This document shows positions 9,540-21,281 of a stretch of 64,000 bases of DNA, piece by piece; position 1 is the stretch's first letter, and every line of letters starts with the position of its first letter. Position numbers and translations under genes: made by a program. Origin of the DNA: Neckera pumila (lineage: Eukaryota; Streptophyta; Bryopsida; Hypnales; Neckeraceae); assembly GCA_963969595.1 (NCBI GenBank), contig OZ018418.1:9243001-9307000 (forward strand), in the 5' to 3' direction. The notes beneath the pieces are model-generated. The model saw nothing but the letters and a program-made list of their open reading frames with translations, had not been told where the DNA came from and searched no databases.

Positions 9540-11505
9540 AAGATTTCTATGGCAAGCTCCGGCAGTTCAAGAGCATAGTCGGATCATGGACATTTGGCTT
9601 GAACCAATTCAAGAAACATGTTTTTCTAGCAGTACAAGGTGAAGGGTACACCTGGTTATTTAAACTGGAATCTCAACGAGGTTGTCTAGCTTCTTGAAAA
9701 CCACCTAGAAGAAATATCTGGTTGTAACCCTCCTTGCATATAATGACAATGGTGATCGTATTAGGCATAGTCATTCAATAATCTGTCACAAGGACGACAA
9801 TTCTAAAGTTTTCGACTTCAACGCACTCATTTGCAATCTCCAATTGGCAGGCCTATGTGACAAAGCAGATGAGTTCATCCAACAATTTGGTTCATGGGCT
9901 CGCAAAGGCTTGCAGGACACGTTAAGGAGGATTAATTTGATTTTCCAGCGCCTTCTCAAGCATATGATGGAAGCAATTCCTGCTATCGGACAAGGCCAGA
10001 GGAGATCAAAGCCTAAAAAAGAACCACTACCAGCATCCACTGAGCATGGTCGATTAGGAAGCCAAGGTGGAAGTAGGGGAAGTTGAGACACAAGTAGAGG
10101 AAGCGAAAGGGGGTCAATACGCACCTCGACAGAAAAGAGAAAGAACATAGCACTTGTCGCTATTGAGGCCACTAAAAAGCAACAAAAACCTGCGATGCAA
10201 CCCCCAACAACAACAGCAAGGAGTTCTGGTTCCACCCTCACCAACATCCAAGCACAGCATCAAATTGAATACCCACCAATTCAGAACTATGAACTAACGG
10301 CAGCATATTAGAAAGACTTTTGGGAGAGATGTAAGAACTGCTTCGTATTTGAGCCCAATACATTTATGGTCAACATTAACCAACGCGTTCTGGCTAGGAG
10401 AAGTACGTCATCCAAAAGCTGGAGCCGAAAAATGTTGGTGACTGAAGACCAGCCTCATAGAGCTTCCCAATATCAGGCTGCAACAACTAGTTTGCCTGAC
10501 ACCAATGGATGCAAAGAGGAAATTCTTGATAATACAACCTAGGTGTGAGGATGATACAAAGAACTTAAACTTCTTTATCATCAGTGGGCAGCATTGTATC
10601 ATTGCCTCCTAGGAATTATTGAATGGAGGCGTCTGTGAAAAGCGCAGGATCAAGTTGCAAACTTGGGAGGCAACTATTGTCTGGAGTGTCAACCCAGTAG
10701 CGCTAACAGAAATCTCTAAGTGGAACAACGCCACCAATCACCTCATCCATAGCCAACCGACTTGGGGAAACCAGATTTATGCATGCAGAATGATCTAGAT
10801 CTCATTCTCACGAGCAACAACAGTAAAGAGCGACTAGAGAACACAAAAAATCATGCATTCTTCCACTTACCTATGTACAGGGTAAGCTAAATTTCATTCT
10901 CAACTCAAAGATAGTTGAGGTGTAGCTAGATGGATGTAATATATTCAGTGATTTTGGTACTCCATGAATTCATTGGTTCATAGTAATTACTGCACTATCC
11001 TTGACTCAAGGATAATCTCCTCTGAGTATGTTGTGTGCAATCGTACTGCAATCTGACCTTTGTGTCTAATTGTCCTCTCCCATAGAAATTTGTGGACGTT
11101 GTCCTGGTCCGATTCTAGAGTCAAATAAATCCGGAGAAGAAGGGCACTATTGCCAAGGAATTTGTCAGATGTGAAAGACAAAATACAAATGATCACATTG
11201 CTTGACGAGGTCTACACACTGTGGGAAGAATTCATCAAAAGCCACATGGAGGGGTCGCTCATTGATCCCTACACGTTGGAGCCATATAAGGCCGCAAAGG
11301 CATTTTCCCTAAAGAAATTGAAAAGGGAATTCTTCAAGCACATGGGACATTTCACAAACAAGGATATGAAAGAATATGTCCATCATTTGCTAGGGCTGAC
11401 ACCTGGGCGAACTAAACTCTATCCAAAGGTGTCAGTCGGAAAAATCCGGTTTCCTGTCAAAGACAATATGGCCTCAAATGAATGGGTGGAGCGTAGGAAG
11501 AACAA
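9540..11505 (+). pseudogene. NIF-like family, copy 4: fragment of the central region
   Basis: The clear part is 11,150-11,505, where the frame reads DKIQMITLLDEVYTLWEEF and ends TKLYPKVSVGKI...NEWVERRKNK. Copy 2 has the equivalents KLITALEHVYKLW, TLSYPKVTIKSI and KEWVERQKRRH at 22.55-22.2 kb. Weaker traces upstream (FYGKLRQFKSIVGSWTF at about 9,543, then a Lys/Gln-rich stretch at 9,790-10,250) probably belong to earlier exons but are full of stops. No NIF domain remains. At about 11,505 the family sequence stops and runs into sequence belonging to the copy 1/2 downstream flank, so the long open frame crossing that point is a fusion artefact. Low confidence upstream of 11,100. Confidence 0.5.
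10997..11013. repeat. Palindrome of the copy 4 type
   Basis: ATCCTTGA-C-TCAAGGAT, exact on both arms, sits in the presumed intron 5' of the 11,150 exon. It is the same motif as in the 9,255-9,445 cluster with the arms inverted. Confidence 0.65.
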
Positions 11506-12224
11506 AAAACATTGTATTTGTTATTTTGGAAGTTTTCCAGTGAAATGGAAGTCTTTTTTCAATGACATGGGAATCATTGGAGGCATATAATTGAGACATA
11601 TAGAAGGATTTCAAGTATTCAACATGTAAAATGAAATGCAGTGACATCTAAAACAAATTTGCAAACAAAAAATTTGGAAATGTCATGTACAACTTGCGCT
11701 ATGAGATATTATTAATTGAAAAATGTCATGATATATACACATAAATGTTGGATGAATGCAATGCCCAACAAAATCCAAAAAAAGCATAGCCTATTGTTAC
11801 ACTCCTGGTAGTAAAATATCACATCATCATCAACGTTATTGCATTTTAAAGTTTGAGGCAAAATCACGTCCAAAATCCAAACGTCTAGACGCAGCAGATG
11901 CTCTGGATGCAGTGGACGACGTCTGGAGTCCGCCGTCCAATAGACAGAAAACAAGCGGTCGGACAAGAAGTTGGATGCGAGGTAGGAAGGGCAGTTAGAC
12001 GCAAGGTCGAACGGCCAATGGGACACGGGGTCGGACGGTCGGTTTGTCAGTCAGTCAGGCTCAAGCAGAAGTGCGGTCAGCCGTCCGACCGTCTGATAGT
12101 TCAACAATTAAAATATGCCTTAAAATATACCATTAGAAAGGTATTGTTGAGAGCTTTCCAATGGTATATTATGCGTCCAATTTGGGCAAAAACTTTGATG
12201 GTGAGAACCTTCTAAAGATTGGAC

Positions 12225-13572
12225 AGGTGGTCAGACAGGTGGTCGGACGGGAGGTTGAATGGCCGGTCGGACGGCCGGTCGATCAGTTGCACTAAGGCGG
12301 ACGGGCAATCAACCGTCCAACCGTTTGATTGTCCAACCGTTTGATTGTCCAACCGTTTGATTGTCCAACAACTAAAATGTACTTCATGATATATCATTAG
12401 AAAGGTATTGTGGAGAGCTTTCCAATGGTATGTTATGCGTCCAATTTGGACAAAAACTCCAATGGTGAGAACCTTTCAAAGATTGAGGTCGGATGCAAGG
12501 TCAAACGTGAGGTCAAACGGGTGGTCAGCCGTTCGACCGTTTAATTGTCTGAAGACTAAAATATGCCTCATAATATATCATTGGAAAGGTACTGTCAAAA
12601 ACTTTTCAATGGTATATTATGCATCCAATTTGGAAAAAAACTTCGACGGTAAGAACCTTTCAAAAATTGGGGTCGGAAGGGTGGTCGAACGGGAGGTCGG
12701 ACAACGGTCAGCCGTCTGATCGTTTGACCGTCTAATAATTTAATTATGCCTTATAATATAATATTGAAAAGGTATTGTCAAGAGCTTTTCAATGGTATAT
12801 CATGCGTCCAATTTGAACAAAAACTCCAATGGTGGGATCCCTCCAAAGATTAGGTGCTAATTATTAGTGTAATTCTTGTAATCTTGTAATCTTTATCTGT
12901 ACTTAAAAAGATTGAGTTCGTCATTATTTAGCTAGATGGGTGGCTCGCTTCCAATTGGATTATCAGAACCTTTGTATGCTTGATTTAAACTATCCATTAC
13001 AAAGATTCTGACCATATATTTTTCCCTCTTTCAATTCAAGCGACATTAAAATTGATATTGTAATCTCTAAGGTTAGAAAAGTATTATAACTTTTTAATTG
13101 TAAAATCATTTGTAGATGCACTATTTCTTATTGCTACCACATTTCTTTGGCTATAAGATTGTGACATATATTGATAATTCTATTTATGTTAAGATTTTTT
13201 GTCCTATTAGTTGATATTGACAATAGTATTGGATTTTCTTGTGAAGTTAAAAAAAACTATTTTTTAAGATGAAACCTACTTGTAATCATTAAAGTATGAC
13301 ATACTTACTCCAATCATTAGTTCGGAGGTATCCATACTACAAAGTGACATTGTATAAGATTTTAGAATATAATTATTGTCTTAAATGTCAAATTATGGTG
13401 TGATGACATTAATATATTAAAACGTGTTGTAAAATTTTGAAAAAACCCACATTGCATGTAGAATGAGTTGCAATGAGTTACAATGCATTGCCCAAGGTAG
13501 AATGAGTCACTTATTATGGTAGGCAACATATGGTCGGCATATCCACCCTTGATTCTTAGAATGATCCACAAC
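12225..13572 (+). repeat. Left arm of large inverted repeat
   Basis: The arm is near-identical to the reverse complement of 15,522-16,815. Its outer part consists of about 200-bp units (TTTCCAATGGTATATTATGCG, AATTTGGACAAAAACTCC, GGTCGGACGG); the inner part is unique AT-rich sequence. It carries three copies of a 16-bp unit GTCCAACCGTTTGATT near 12,317-12,366 where the other arm has one. Inward of 13,572 weaker similarity continues to about 13,740. Confidence 0.85.
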
Positions 13573-13781
13573 CAAGAAAGTCATAATTTAGTTTGGATCA
13601 AAAATCATTAATAACTTCAAAAAACCAACATTATAAATTAAACGTTCGATCTAGAAACTTAAATAGATTAGTAAGATTCACCTACCTAACTGGAAAATGA
13701 TGAACTTGATTTTCTTAGGTGAAGATAATACCTCCAAGAATGCTGAAGATAACAAGAACTATACTAATATTCAGTAACTAA

Positions 13782-14170
13782 TCTTTGGAGGGATCCCACC
13801 GTTGAAGTTTTTGTCCAAATTGGACGCAAAATATACCATTGAAAAGCTCTTAATAGTACATTTTTCAATGGTATATTATAAGGCATATTCAAATCGTCGG
13901 ATGGTCAGATGGTTGGACGGGCAATCGGACAATTGGCCATATGGACTGACGGCTGGGTCGACTCCAATCATTGGAAGGATCTCACCGTCAAAATCTTTGT
14001 CCAAATTGAACGCATAATATACTATTGGAAAGCCCTCGACAATACCTTTCTAATGGTATATTATAGGGCATATTTCAATGGTCGGATGGTCAGACAGTCG
14101 GATGGCTGACCACTCGTCCGACATATCCAACCGCCCATCCGACTTCTTGTCCATCCCTCCAGCCTTCTGT
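13782..14170. repeat. Extra repeat units in the loop
   Basis: Two or more further units with the GGAGGGATCCCACC start, AATTTGGACGCA and CAATGGTATATTATA phrases lie here, in the same orientation as the right arm. They end in GTCGGATGG-type DNA. Confidence 0.65.
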
Positions 14171-15521
14171 ATAACAACTATTTGCATGTCCGCCCAGCCG
14201 TCCATCTTTACTAAAAACATTAGATTCCCAAAAGCACAAATTTGCTTTCAAAGATTGCTATTCAATGCTATAAGCATCTGATGTACATTAATGTATGCAA
14301 GAAAGGTTAATTGAAGTTATTCTTCTACGAATTTAAGCCTATAGTCTAAATGCTATACCTTAAATTTTATATTCTAAATCCTATACCCTAAACTCTAAAC
14401 TTTGAACCTTACATTATTTACCAAAAACATTGGTGGAATGAGCAAAATATATTTGGCCTTCAAATCCCTTAAACGTCATTATCAAAATATACTACACATG
14501 AATCTCACGGATTTATTCATTTATGTTTCCAATGTGTTCTTTATTTTCTTCAATAATTATAATGTACCAATGTATAAAGTAAAACATGCAATTATAATCT
14601 AAAGTATTTCTTTAAATTTTGTTGTAAAATGCATCGATAGTTTGAAACACCAAAGTAAACAATCTAAATACAGTCAAGCAATTATACTACGTTATTATTC
14701 TATTAGGAGATGCTATTAAAAATGCTTTAAGCACTTCAATGAAATGTAATGTAGTTCAATGTAGCTCAAAATTAAATATTGCATTCATATAACCAAAATA
14801 TAATTGAAGTTATTTTCCTACATTCTAAATTGTAAACCGTCAACAATATATCCCATACCAAAAAATATTGGTGTTTTGGTAGTAAAGAAGGTGCTTGACC
14901 TTTAAATATGACAACCCCTCATGTATAACAATTATGGACTTCATTTATGTACATATTTGTTAGGTACTTCTACATCAAAAATAATATCATCAATTCATCT
15001 TGTTGTAATATGCAAATGTGAAACATGCAATTCTGATTTGAAGGGTTACTCTAAATTTGGGCTTAGCATGCGTACCAAATTCAAAAGATCAATACTATTA
15101 AACTACAATTGTACAATCAATTTTATACTTTTATTAGATGGTGCTATATTGGAGAAATGGAGAATCATTCGTCTCCGTATGAGCTTATGAATATTTCAAG
15201 ACCAAACATGTACAGTATGTAATATTGATTGATTTTTCAAAACAATTGCATTCTTGTCCTTCAAAGGAGAATATGGATTTCATTGGAGTAAATTTGTAGA
15301 TTATAATTGAACAAAGAAAAATGCTTGAATGCTTGTAATCTAAATAATGATGGCATAGAATGTTCTTCACAAAAATAATTAATATTTGTATTTTGGAATG
15401 TGTTGTCATGGTGAATTTTATGAGTCTATTCAAAGGTCTAGGTAAAACATTGGATTTATAATGTGGATTTTTAGTAGGACGGGGGGATTTTTGGTCTAAA
15501 ATTAGTTTATGATTTTCTTGA
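14171..15521. other. AT-rich loop, no gene
   Basis: No coding sequence is supported. A run of CTATACCTTAAA/CCCTAAACTCTAAA-like phrases occurs at 14,340-14,405. The last 150 bp belong to the weaker inner extension of the inverted repeat. Confidence 0.45.
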
Positions 15522-16815
15522 TTGTGGATCATATTAAGAATCAAGGGTGGATATGCCGGCCATATACTGCCTACCATAATAAGTGACTCATTCTACCTTG
15601 GGCAATGCATTGTAACTCATTGCAACTCATTCTACATGCATTGTGGATTTTTTCAAAATTTTACAACACGTTTTAATATATTAATGTCATCACACCATAA
15701 TTTGACATTTAAGACAATATTATATTCTAAAATCTTATACAATGTCACTTTGTAGTATGGATACCTCCGAACTAATGATTGGAGTAAGTATGTCATACTT
15801 TAATGATTACAAGTAGGTTTCATCTTAAGAAATAGTTTTTTTTTAACTTCACAAGAAAATCCAATACTATTGTCAATATCAACTAATAGGACAAAAAATC
15901 TTAACATAAATAGAATTATCAATATATGTCACAATCTTATAGCCAAAGAAATGTGGTAGCAATAAGAAATAGTGCATCTACAAATGATTTTACAATTAAA
16001 AAGTTATAATACTTTTCTAACCTTAGAGATTACAATATCAATTTTAATGTCGCTTGAATTGAAAGAGGGAAAAATATATGGTCAGAATCTTTATAATAGA
16101 TAGTTTAAATCAAGCATACAAAGGTTCTGATAATCCAATTGGAAGCGAGCCACCCATCTAACTAAATAATGACGAACTCAATCTTTTTAAGTACAGATAA
16201 AGATTACAAGATTACAAGAATTACACTAATAATTAGCACCTAATCTTTGGAGGGATCCCACCATTGGAGTTTTTGTTCAAATTGGACGCATGATATACCA
16301 TTGAAAAGCTCTTGACAATACCTTTTCAATATTATATTATAAGGCATAATTAAATTATTAGACGGTCAAACGGTCAGAAGGCTGACCGTTGTCCAACCTC
16401 CCGTTCGACCACCCTTCCGACCCCAATTTTTGAAAGGTTCTTACCGTCGGAGTTTTTTTCCAAATTGGATGCATAATATACCATTGAAAAGTTTTTGACA
16501 ATACCTTTCCAATGATATATTATGAGGCATATTTTAGTCTTTGGACAATTAAATGGTTGGATGGCTGACCACCCGTCTGACCTCACGTTTGACCTTGCAT
16601 CTGACTCCAATCTTTGAAAGGTTCTCACCATCGGAGTTTTTGTCCAAATTGGACGTATAATAAACCATTGGAAAGCTCTCCACAATACCTTTCTAATGAT
16701 ATATCATGAGGTACATTTTAGTCGTTGGATGATCAAACGATTGGACGGCTGACTGCCCGTCTGCCTTAGCTTGACCAGCCGACCGGCCTTCTAACCTCCC
16801 GTCCGTCCACCCGTC
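15522..16815 (-). repeat. Right arm of large inverted repeat
   Basis: This is the reverse complement of 12,225-13,572 with few differences, including the shared TAGGCAGT/ACTGCCTA and TTGCCCAAGGTAGAATGAG blocks. Apparent open frames of 70-100 codons on both arms mirror each other and reflect the repeat rather than selection. Confidence 0.85.
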
Positions 16816-17130
16816 CGACCTCCAACCGCCGATCTAAATGCTCGTCCGACCTCCGACCGCCAATCCAAAGGCCCATCTGACCTCCAATTGCCAGTCTGAA
16901 GGCATGTCCGACCTTAGACGTCCCGTCAAATGGCCCGTCCAACCTTTGACCACCCCTCCAAAGGCCTGTTTGACCTCCAAAGACCCTTTCAAAGGCCCAT
17001 TTGTCCTTTGGCCGGCCATCCAAAGGCTTTCAACCCTCCGACTGCCTGTCCGACCTCCGACCCTCCGTCCAAAGGCCCGTCCGACCTCTCGACCCTCCGT
17101 TCGACCGTCAACTGGACGGGTGGTCAGGAT
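16770..17130. repeat. CCGTCCGACC tandem array
   Basis: Degenerate units of about 40 bp such as CCGTCCGACCTCCGACCGCC and CCAAAGGCCCGTC. The end of the array plus about 80 bp of flank (about 17,090-17,180) is matched in reverse at 48,245-48,340, including the spaced phrases CCGGACGTC and CCACCCGTC. Confidence 0.7.
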
Positions 17131-17245
17131 CTGACCAAATGCCTAGAGACGTCCGGAGACCAATGTCCTCAGACTCTGGATAGCCGGATGTATGTCCAGG
17201 CATTCGATTGTCCTAACAACCCTGATCATCAGCTCCTGTGTTAGA

Positions 17246-17545
17246 CACTACAAATAGATTGCTTAAAAAGACAAATGCATGGTGATTAAAGAATGAAGTG
17301 GATGCTGAACTTTGACCTAGATCAGGGCACAAATAGTATAGAAACAAGTCATCCAGATGCCACCTAGGACTCTCAAAATCACACTCTATACGCTGCAATT
17401 TGGAGCGTCATTTATGAATGTCCTTAGAGTAAGGCCTAGACGTTTTTGTTTCTACACTATTTGTGCCCAGATCTAGGTCAAAGCTCAGCATCCACTTCAT
17501 TATTCAATCACCATGTCCTCATTTGTTTAAGCTTCTAGTTGCATG
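17246..17545 (-). mobile_element. CACTA-type foldback MITE, second copy
   Basis: Starts CACTACAAATAG and ends with the TAGTTGCATG end seen at 3,500. It carries the AATGAAGTGGATGCTGAAC arms at 17,292 and about 17,500. It occupies the same relative place downstream of copy 2 as 3,500-3,801 does for copy 1. Confidence 0.75.
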
Positions 17546-18544
17546 ACTACCACGAGCAATGAATATGTGATATTTTGACTACCTAGTTTGTAAAATTCTA
17601 ACGGTTTGCATAGCTCACAACCAAAAGATATCCAAGAAAAGGTTCTATAATATCCAGTAATGGACATCACCACAATGCATATACTACCCCTTTGTTAGAT
17701 ATTTGGAATCATTTAGTTCTATGAAACATCTATTCACATGGTTCTATATCTACATTATTCAGCCATTTACTAAAGGAAGGTATCAACTACGTGACGTACT
17801 TTTCAGCTTCTCCCAAGCCTTCAAAATTTCTAGCCCTCGGCTATAACCTTTAGCAATTTTCCCGGCATGACGCATGTGCTTCACCCGTTGCGCCTATAAC
17901 GATCTAAGCTCCTAAGAGTCCCAACTTAGAATGGAGCATTGACTACAATGACAGCTCATCGTGTTTTTCCTTCAATATTTGCCATGTGATGGTGCACATA
18001 GGTAAGGAAGCGACGGCAGGACAACAAAGGCGGGAACATTATTTCACGTGGCTTCTCCGAGACATTAGGCTCCAATTCTGCACTCAACATGGAGTAGTTG
18101 GCATCTCTATACAACCTCCTATGTGTCCCTTTGTTTAAAGCCGTTGGCAACATTGACGAAGCTTGGTTTTCCCTTGAGTGCAAAGGAGATGGCGAGCACA
18201 AAATCGGCAGGCAAGTCTTCCAATCTAGAGGACTGTCCATCACACCGTCTTCGATGGGCTTAACAGAAAATTCCATATTAGAATTGACAATGAGTGTCAA
18301 GCAAAGAAAGTTCCCAATGCTGAGTACCATATAATGCCCATAGTCTAGGATGGAATCCGCAGATGCCTTGCACGGGAACACCTCATCCGGCGCAAAGGAT
18401 TCCGATGCACTCTCCATCTGACACAAAAAGAGCTTACATCAGAACCGCAATTTGCAAAACTTTGGAGATGAAGAAGGCATACATTGAAATACAACCACAA
18501 ACACTCAGAACAATTCCGCGGACCATGAAAAAGTTTGCCGCAGA

Positions 18545-18638
18545 TATCAGCGCAACTCGAGCTGAAATGGGGAGGCTTTACACCTTATTCTTGAGCCAAA
18601 AAAAAGCTACACTTCAGCTCACTTCGAGCTAAAATACA
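18545..18638. repeat. Two GCGC-type intron palindromes (copy 2)
   Basis: CAGCGCAACTCGAGCTGAAATG at about 18,548 and TTCAGCTCACTTCGAGCTAAA at about 18,613. Both lie in the intron between the NIF exon and the last exon, the position of the four tandem copies in copy 1. Confidence 0.65.
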
Positions 18639-18664
18639 TACCTCCGATAATTGCGCTAACCAAC

Positions 18665-19456
18665 TCTATTGGAACCTGACACCACCTCCATGAGTTTGTC
18701 ATACTCTCAAGGATCCCTTTCTTTGCACAGCTTTTGCCTCCCAATTCTTCAGTTCTTATCATTCAAAAATGACTTGAGTCCCACGCCACAATTGGCTTGC
18801 AATCTTTGGAACCAAGGAAGTAGGACCGCAAAGAGAAATGTGTCTTTGTCGCCATTCCCTCGGTTACTCCAAGAGTTGGAGAGTAGAACATTCTCCGGGT
18901 TGTTCAAGATGTGCTTACGAGGGCTATCATCTACTATGACGGTGTTGCTTGAAGCAAAATTCCCTTGTGAGTCACCGAACAACACGTCCATGTTTTTCAA
19001 GAACAATTCCTTATTGGTTCCCGGTTCCTTATACAAGATCAATTTCCTAAATCTATCCCTGCACTTAACTATCTTGCAGGGGTCCTGCCTAAGGACAAGG
19101 AAGGGCATTCCTTCGTCCCAGAAAAGATACAGACAAATGCATTCAGTGGAGGACTTTCTCATAGAGCTCTAAATTGAAACAAAGTCTATCTTCTCTAACT
19201 TTTTTAGAAATGCGGAGCAATTGGGTTAGACGTAGATTGCCTTGGGCTCCACAATTGCACCAACCATGGCGGAGTGTGGCTCCAACTAATGGTTGATTTG
19301 CTTGATGGACTCCTTGGACTTCCTATCCTTGATGATACAAAGAATGCCAGTGAGGTCCAAGACGACATTGATCCACTTCTCCACAGTCACAGACCTCAAT
19401 GGCCGATGGACGCCCTCCAGTGATTCCTTATCCGCTAACAAAGGATCCAATTCTTG
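18665..19456 (-). pseudogene. Copy 2 NIF/HAD exon
   Basis: Matches copy 1 exon 3 over its whole length: RPLRS, WINVVLDLTGIL, SSMRKSSTE, NKELFLKNMDVLF, NTVIVDDSP. The donor GTTGGT is in the same phase as copy 1. It contains stops, including TGA at 18,749-18,751 where copy 1 has TGG, and a second TGA where copy 1 has an Arg codon. The motif III Lys is shifted to KNM. Confidence 0.65.
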
Positions 19457-19975
19457 CTAACAAATGGAAGAATGCATTGCCAGTTACGACCATGGAACTA
19501 GCACATTTTGGGCATCACGCAAAAGCACACAACAAACGACGACTACAACGAAAACAAAAAGATTAGAGTAGACGGATTATACCTTCCTCGATGCAGAATT
19601 GTTGGCCGATCATTGCCTTCATGAATCGATTAAGCATGATCACGGACAAATTGTCCTCATCTAATGCCAAAGACTGGACGGGACTTGGCAACAAGACATT
19701 TTTGTACAAGAGACCTGGAGACATTGGCGAGCAAGACTGTGCGGAGGAAGAATGACAAACATTAGGCAAACTTTGAGGATTTGCAGGGCCTGCACTTTAA
19801 GATATAGAAAAAAATCTCCGTGAGAAACTTATATATTACACATTTAGTTTTCAAAATACAAAATTGAGCGCAACACTTCCGAAACTACGGTTGACTCTAC
19901 TAGATATGGAGCTCCGGTATAAAACAATATTGCCTCTAGGAGAACACTTCTACAATTCACACTCTATCACACAGA

Positions 19976-19997
19976 TAAGCTCAAATTGAGCTGAAAC
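19976..19997. repeat. Degenerate palindrome, intron 1 of copy 2
   Basis: AAGCTCAAATTGAGCTGAAAC, the counterpart of 1011-1034 in copy 1. Confidence 0.5.
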
Positions 19998-20033
19998 TAC
20001 ACAAGATGATACAAGGTGATTATTAAGCACAAC

Positions 20034-21098
20034 CTGCTGGTGGATCTCTGGTAGGTAGGGCAACACCTCTAACTTCAACCTCGGAAGCATCCACAACCAG
20101 GTTGTTCCCAATTTCAACATCCTCCATAGTGATTCTTGTTGCTCCCTTGTCGCCACCTTGGTGCTCCAGAGCTACTTCTTGACTCTCTAACGATGGATCT
20201 AAATCAGCAACATTTTCTTCAACTAGAGGAAGAGGAATCATGATAGGTAAGCCAAACAGTAGACGTGGGGTGCCCTTTGCCGAATTCAAAGGCTCAATGC
20301 ATTGCTGATATTTGAGCCAGATGGTTGACCCTCCAAGAGCAATGGGAGAGACCAAGGTGCGGGTGGCAGTGTCGCGATGGCTTTGATTCCAACCTTGGCC
20401 ATCAATATCTAAAGCATCTCTCTGTTCTGCATGGCTAGTTCCCGAGTATTTTTGGATTCCTCCCGTATCCACTCCTTGCTTCTGTTATGCATTTCCATGT
20501 TGGTCAGCCTTTCCTTACTATTGTCAGCTCTAATATGAGCCAGTGCAAGCTCAGTTTGCTTCTGCGTCAACTTAGCTTGCTTCTGCATAGTTGCCAGCGA
20601 TAGTACATTCTGGGCTTGCAATTCTAAAATTGTCTTTATTACGCTGATGACCGACTCTTGCTTCCTCTTCTTTGCTGGATGCCTAGAAGGAGTCAATGTT
20701 ACTGGTGTATGGGGCAATGGAGGCAGCATAGAGGAACCCGAAGAGCTCGGTACATCAGCTGACGGACAACTGGTTGGAATTTGGATGTCCTCAAGCCCAA
20801 CGCTCTCATTGTAGTCTTTGTGATTGACCTCTTTGCTGCTTACTTCCTCGAATTCATTCTCTTCAAGGTCAACGACAGGATCCGACTTCTTTTCTTTTTG
20901 ACTCCAAAGATAATCCTGATTCAACCGCAGCTTCGTCTTCAAAGGAGAGGGCGCCAAACTTGGACCTGCTCTGATGTTCACAAGGTAACCGCCTTCCAGA
21001 AAATTTGCCTTATCTAATGTCATGGCCTTTATGCGGATATCTTGCCACCAAAACAACTCTTTGGATAACCCACACGCATAGACGTTGACAAAATCCAT
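20034..21098 (-). pseudogene. Copy 2 coiled-coil exon
   Basis: Begins after a CTGCAG acceptor with MDFVNVYACG and continues AMTLDKANFLE, the same as copy 1's start AMTLDKADFLD. It shows SSGSSMLPPL, a KKRKQE basic patch and a coiled coil. A TAG at 20,409-20,411 replaces the CAG seen at 603-605 in copy 1, followed by a frame change. The donor GTTGTG is conserved. Copy 2 shows the exon start that copy 1 lacks because of the window edge. Confidence 0.65.
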
Positions 21099-21149
21099 CT
21101 GCAGGAGACAATTTCTAGTGAGTTCGGCACACCGACGATGACTCACTGC

Positions 21150-21266
21150 ACTTCAGCGCGCCACGCGTTGAAGCGCACAACAAGAGCTCTAGATACTAAA
21201 TTATAGCCATTTGATCAAAAACAGCTACTCGACACAAGCAAAACAACGCGTCTCGCGCTAATGTGC
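21150..21266. repeat. GCGC-type palindromes in a copy 2 intron
   Basis: CTTCAGCGCG-CCA-CGCGTTGAAG (arms match at 9 of 10 bases) and ACGCGTCTCGCGCTAATGTG lie in the 183-bp intron 21,099-21,281. They take up much of its length, the second within 30 bp of the donor. Confidence 0.65.
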
Positions 21267-21281
21267 AATGGCAAGGCTTAC

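Larger units (their letters stand above)
11850..17225. mobile_element. Composite 5.4-kb insertion with large inverted repeat
   Basis: Comparing copy 1's downstream flank (3,785-3,870) with copy 2's flank shows the same sequence split between about 11,845 and 17,225. A TAACAC...GATGATG-like stretch occurs at both edges, as expected of a target duplication or a ragged break. The inserted DNA holds GTCGGACGG-type arrays at both ends, inverted arms at 12,225-13,572 and 15,522-16,815, and an AT-rich loop. No transposase is visible, so it would be non-autonomous. It may be two nested insertions. Confidence 0.6.

Noticed and set aside
12408..16685. Paired 70-104-codon proteins on opposite strands (12,408-12,719/16,374-16,685; 13,362-13,571/15,522-15,755)
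   Set aside because: They are the same inverted-repeat DNA read twice, with no motif and no start context.
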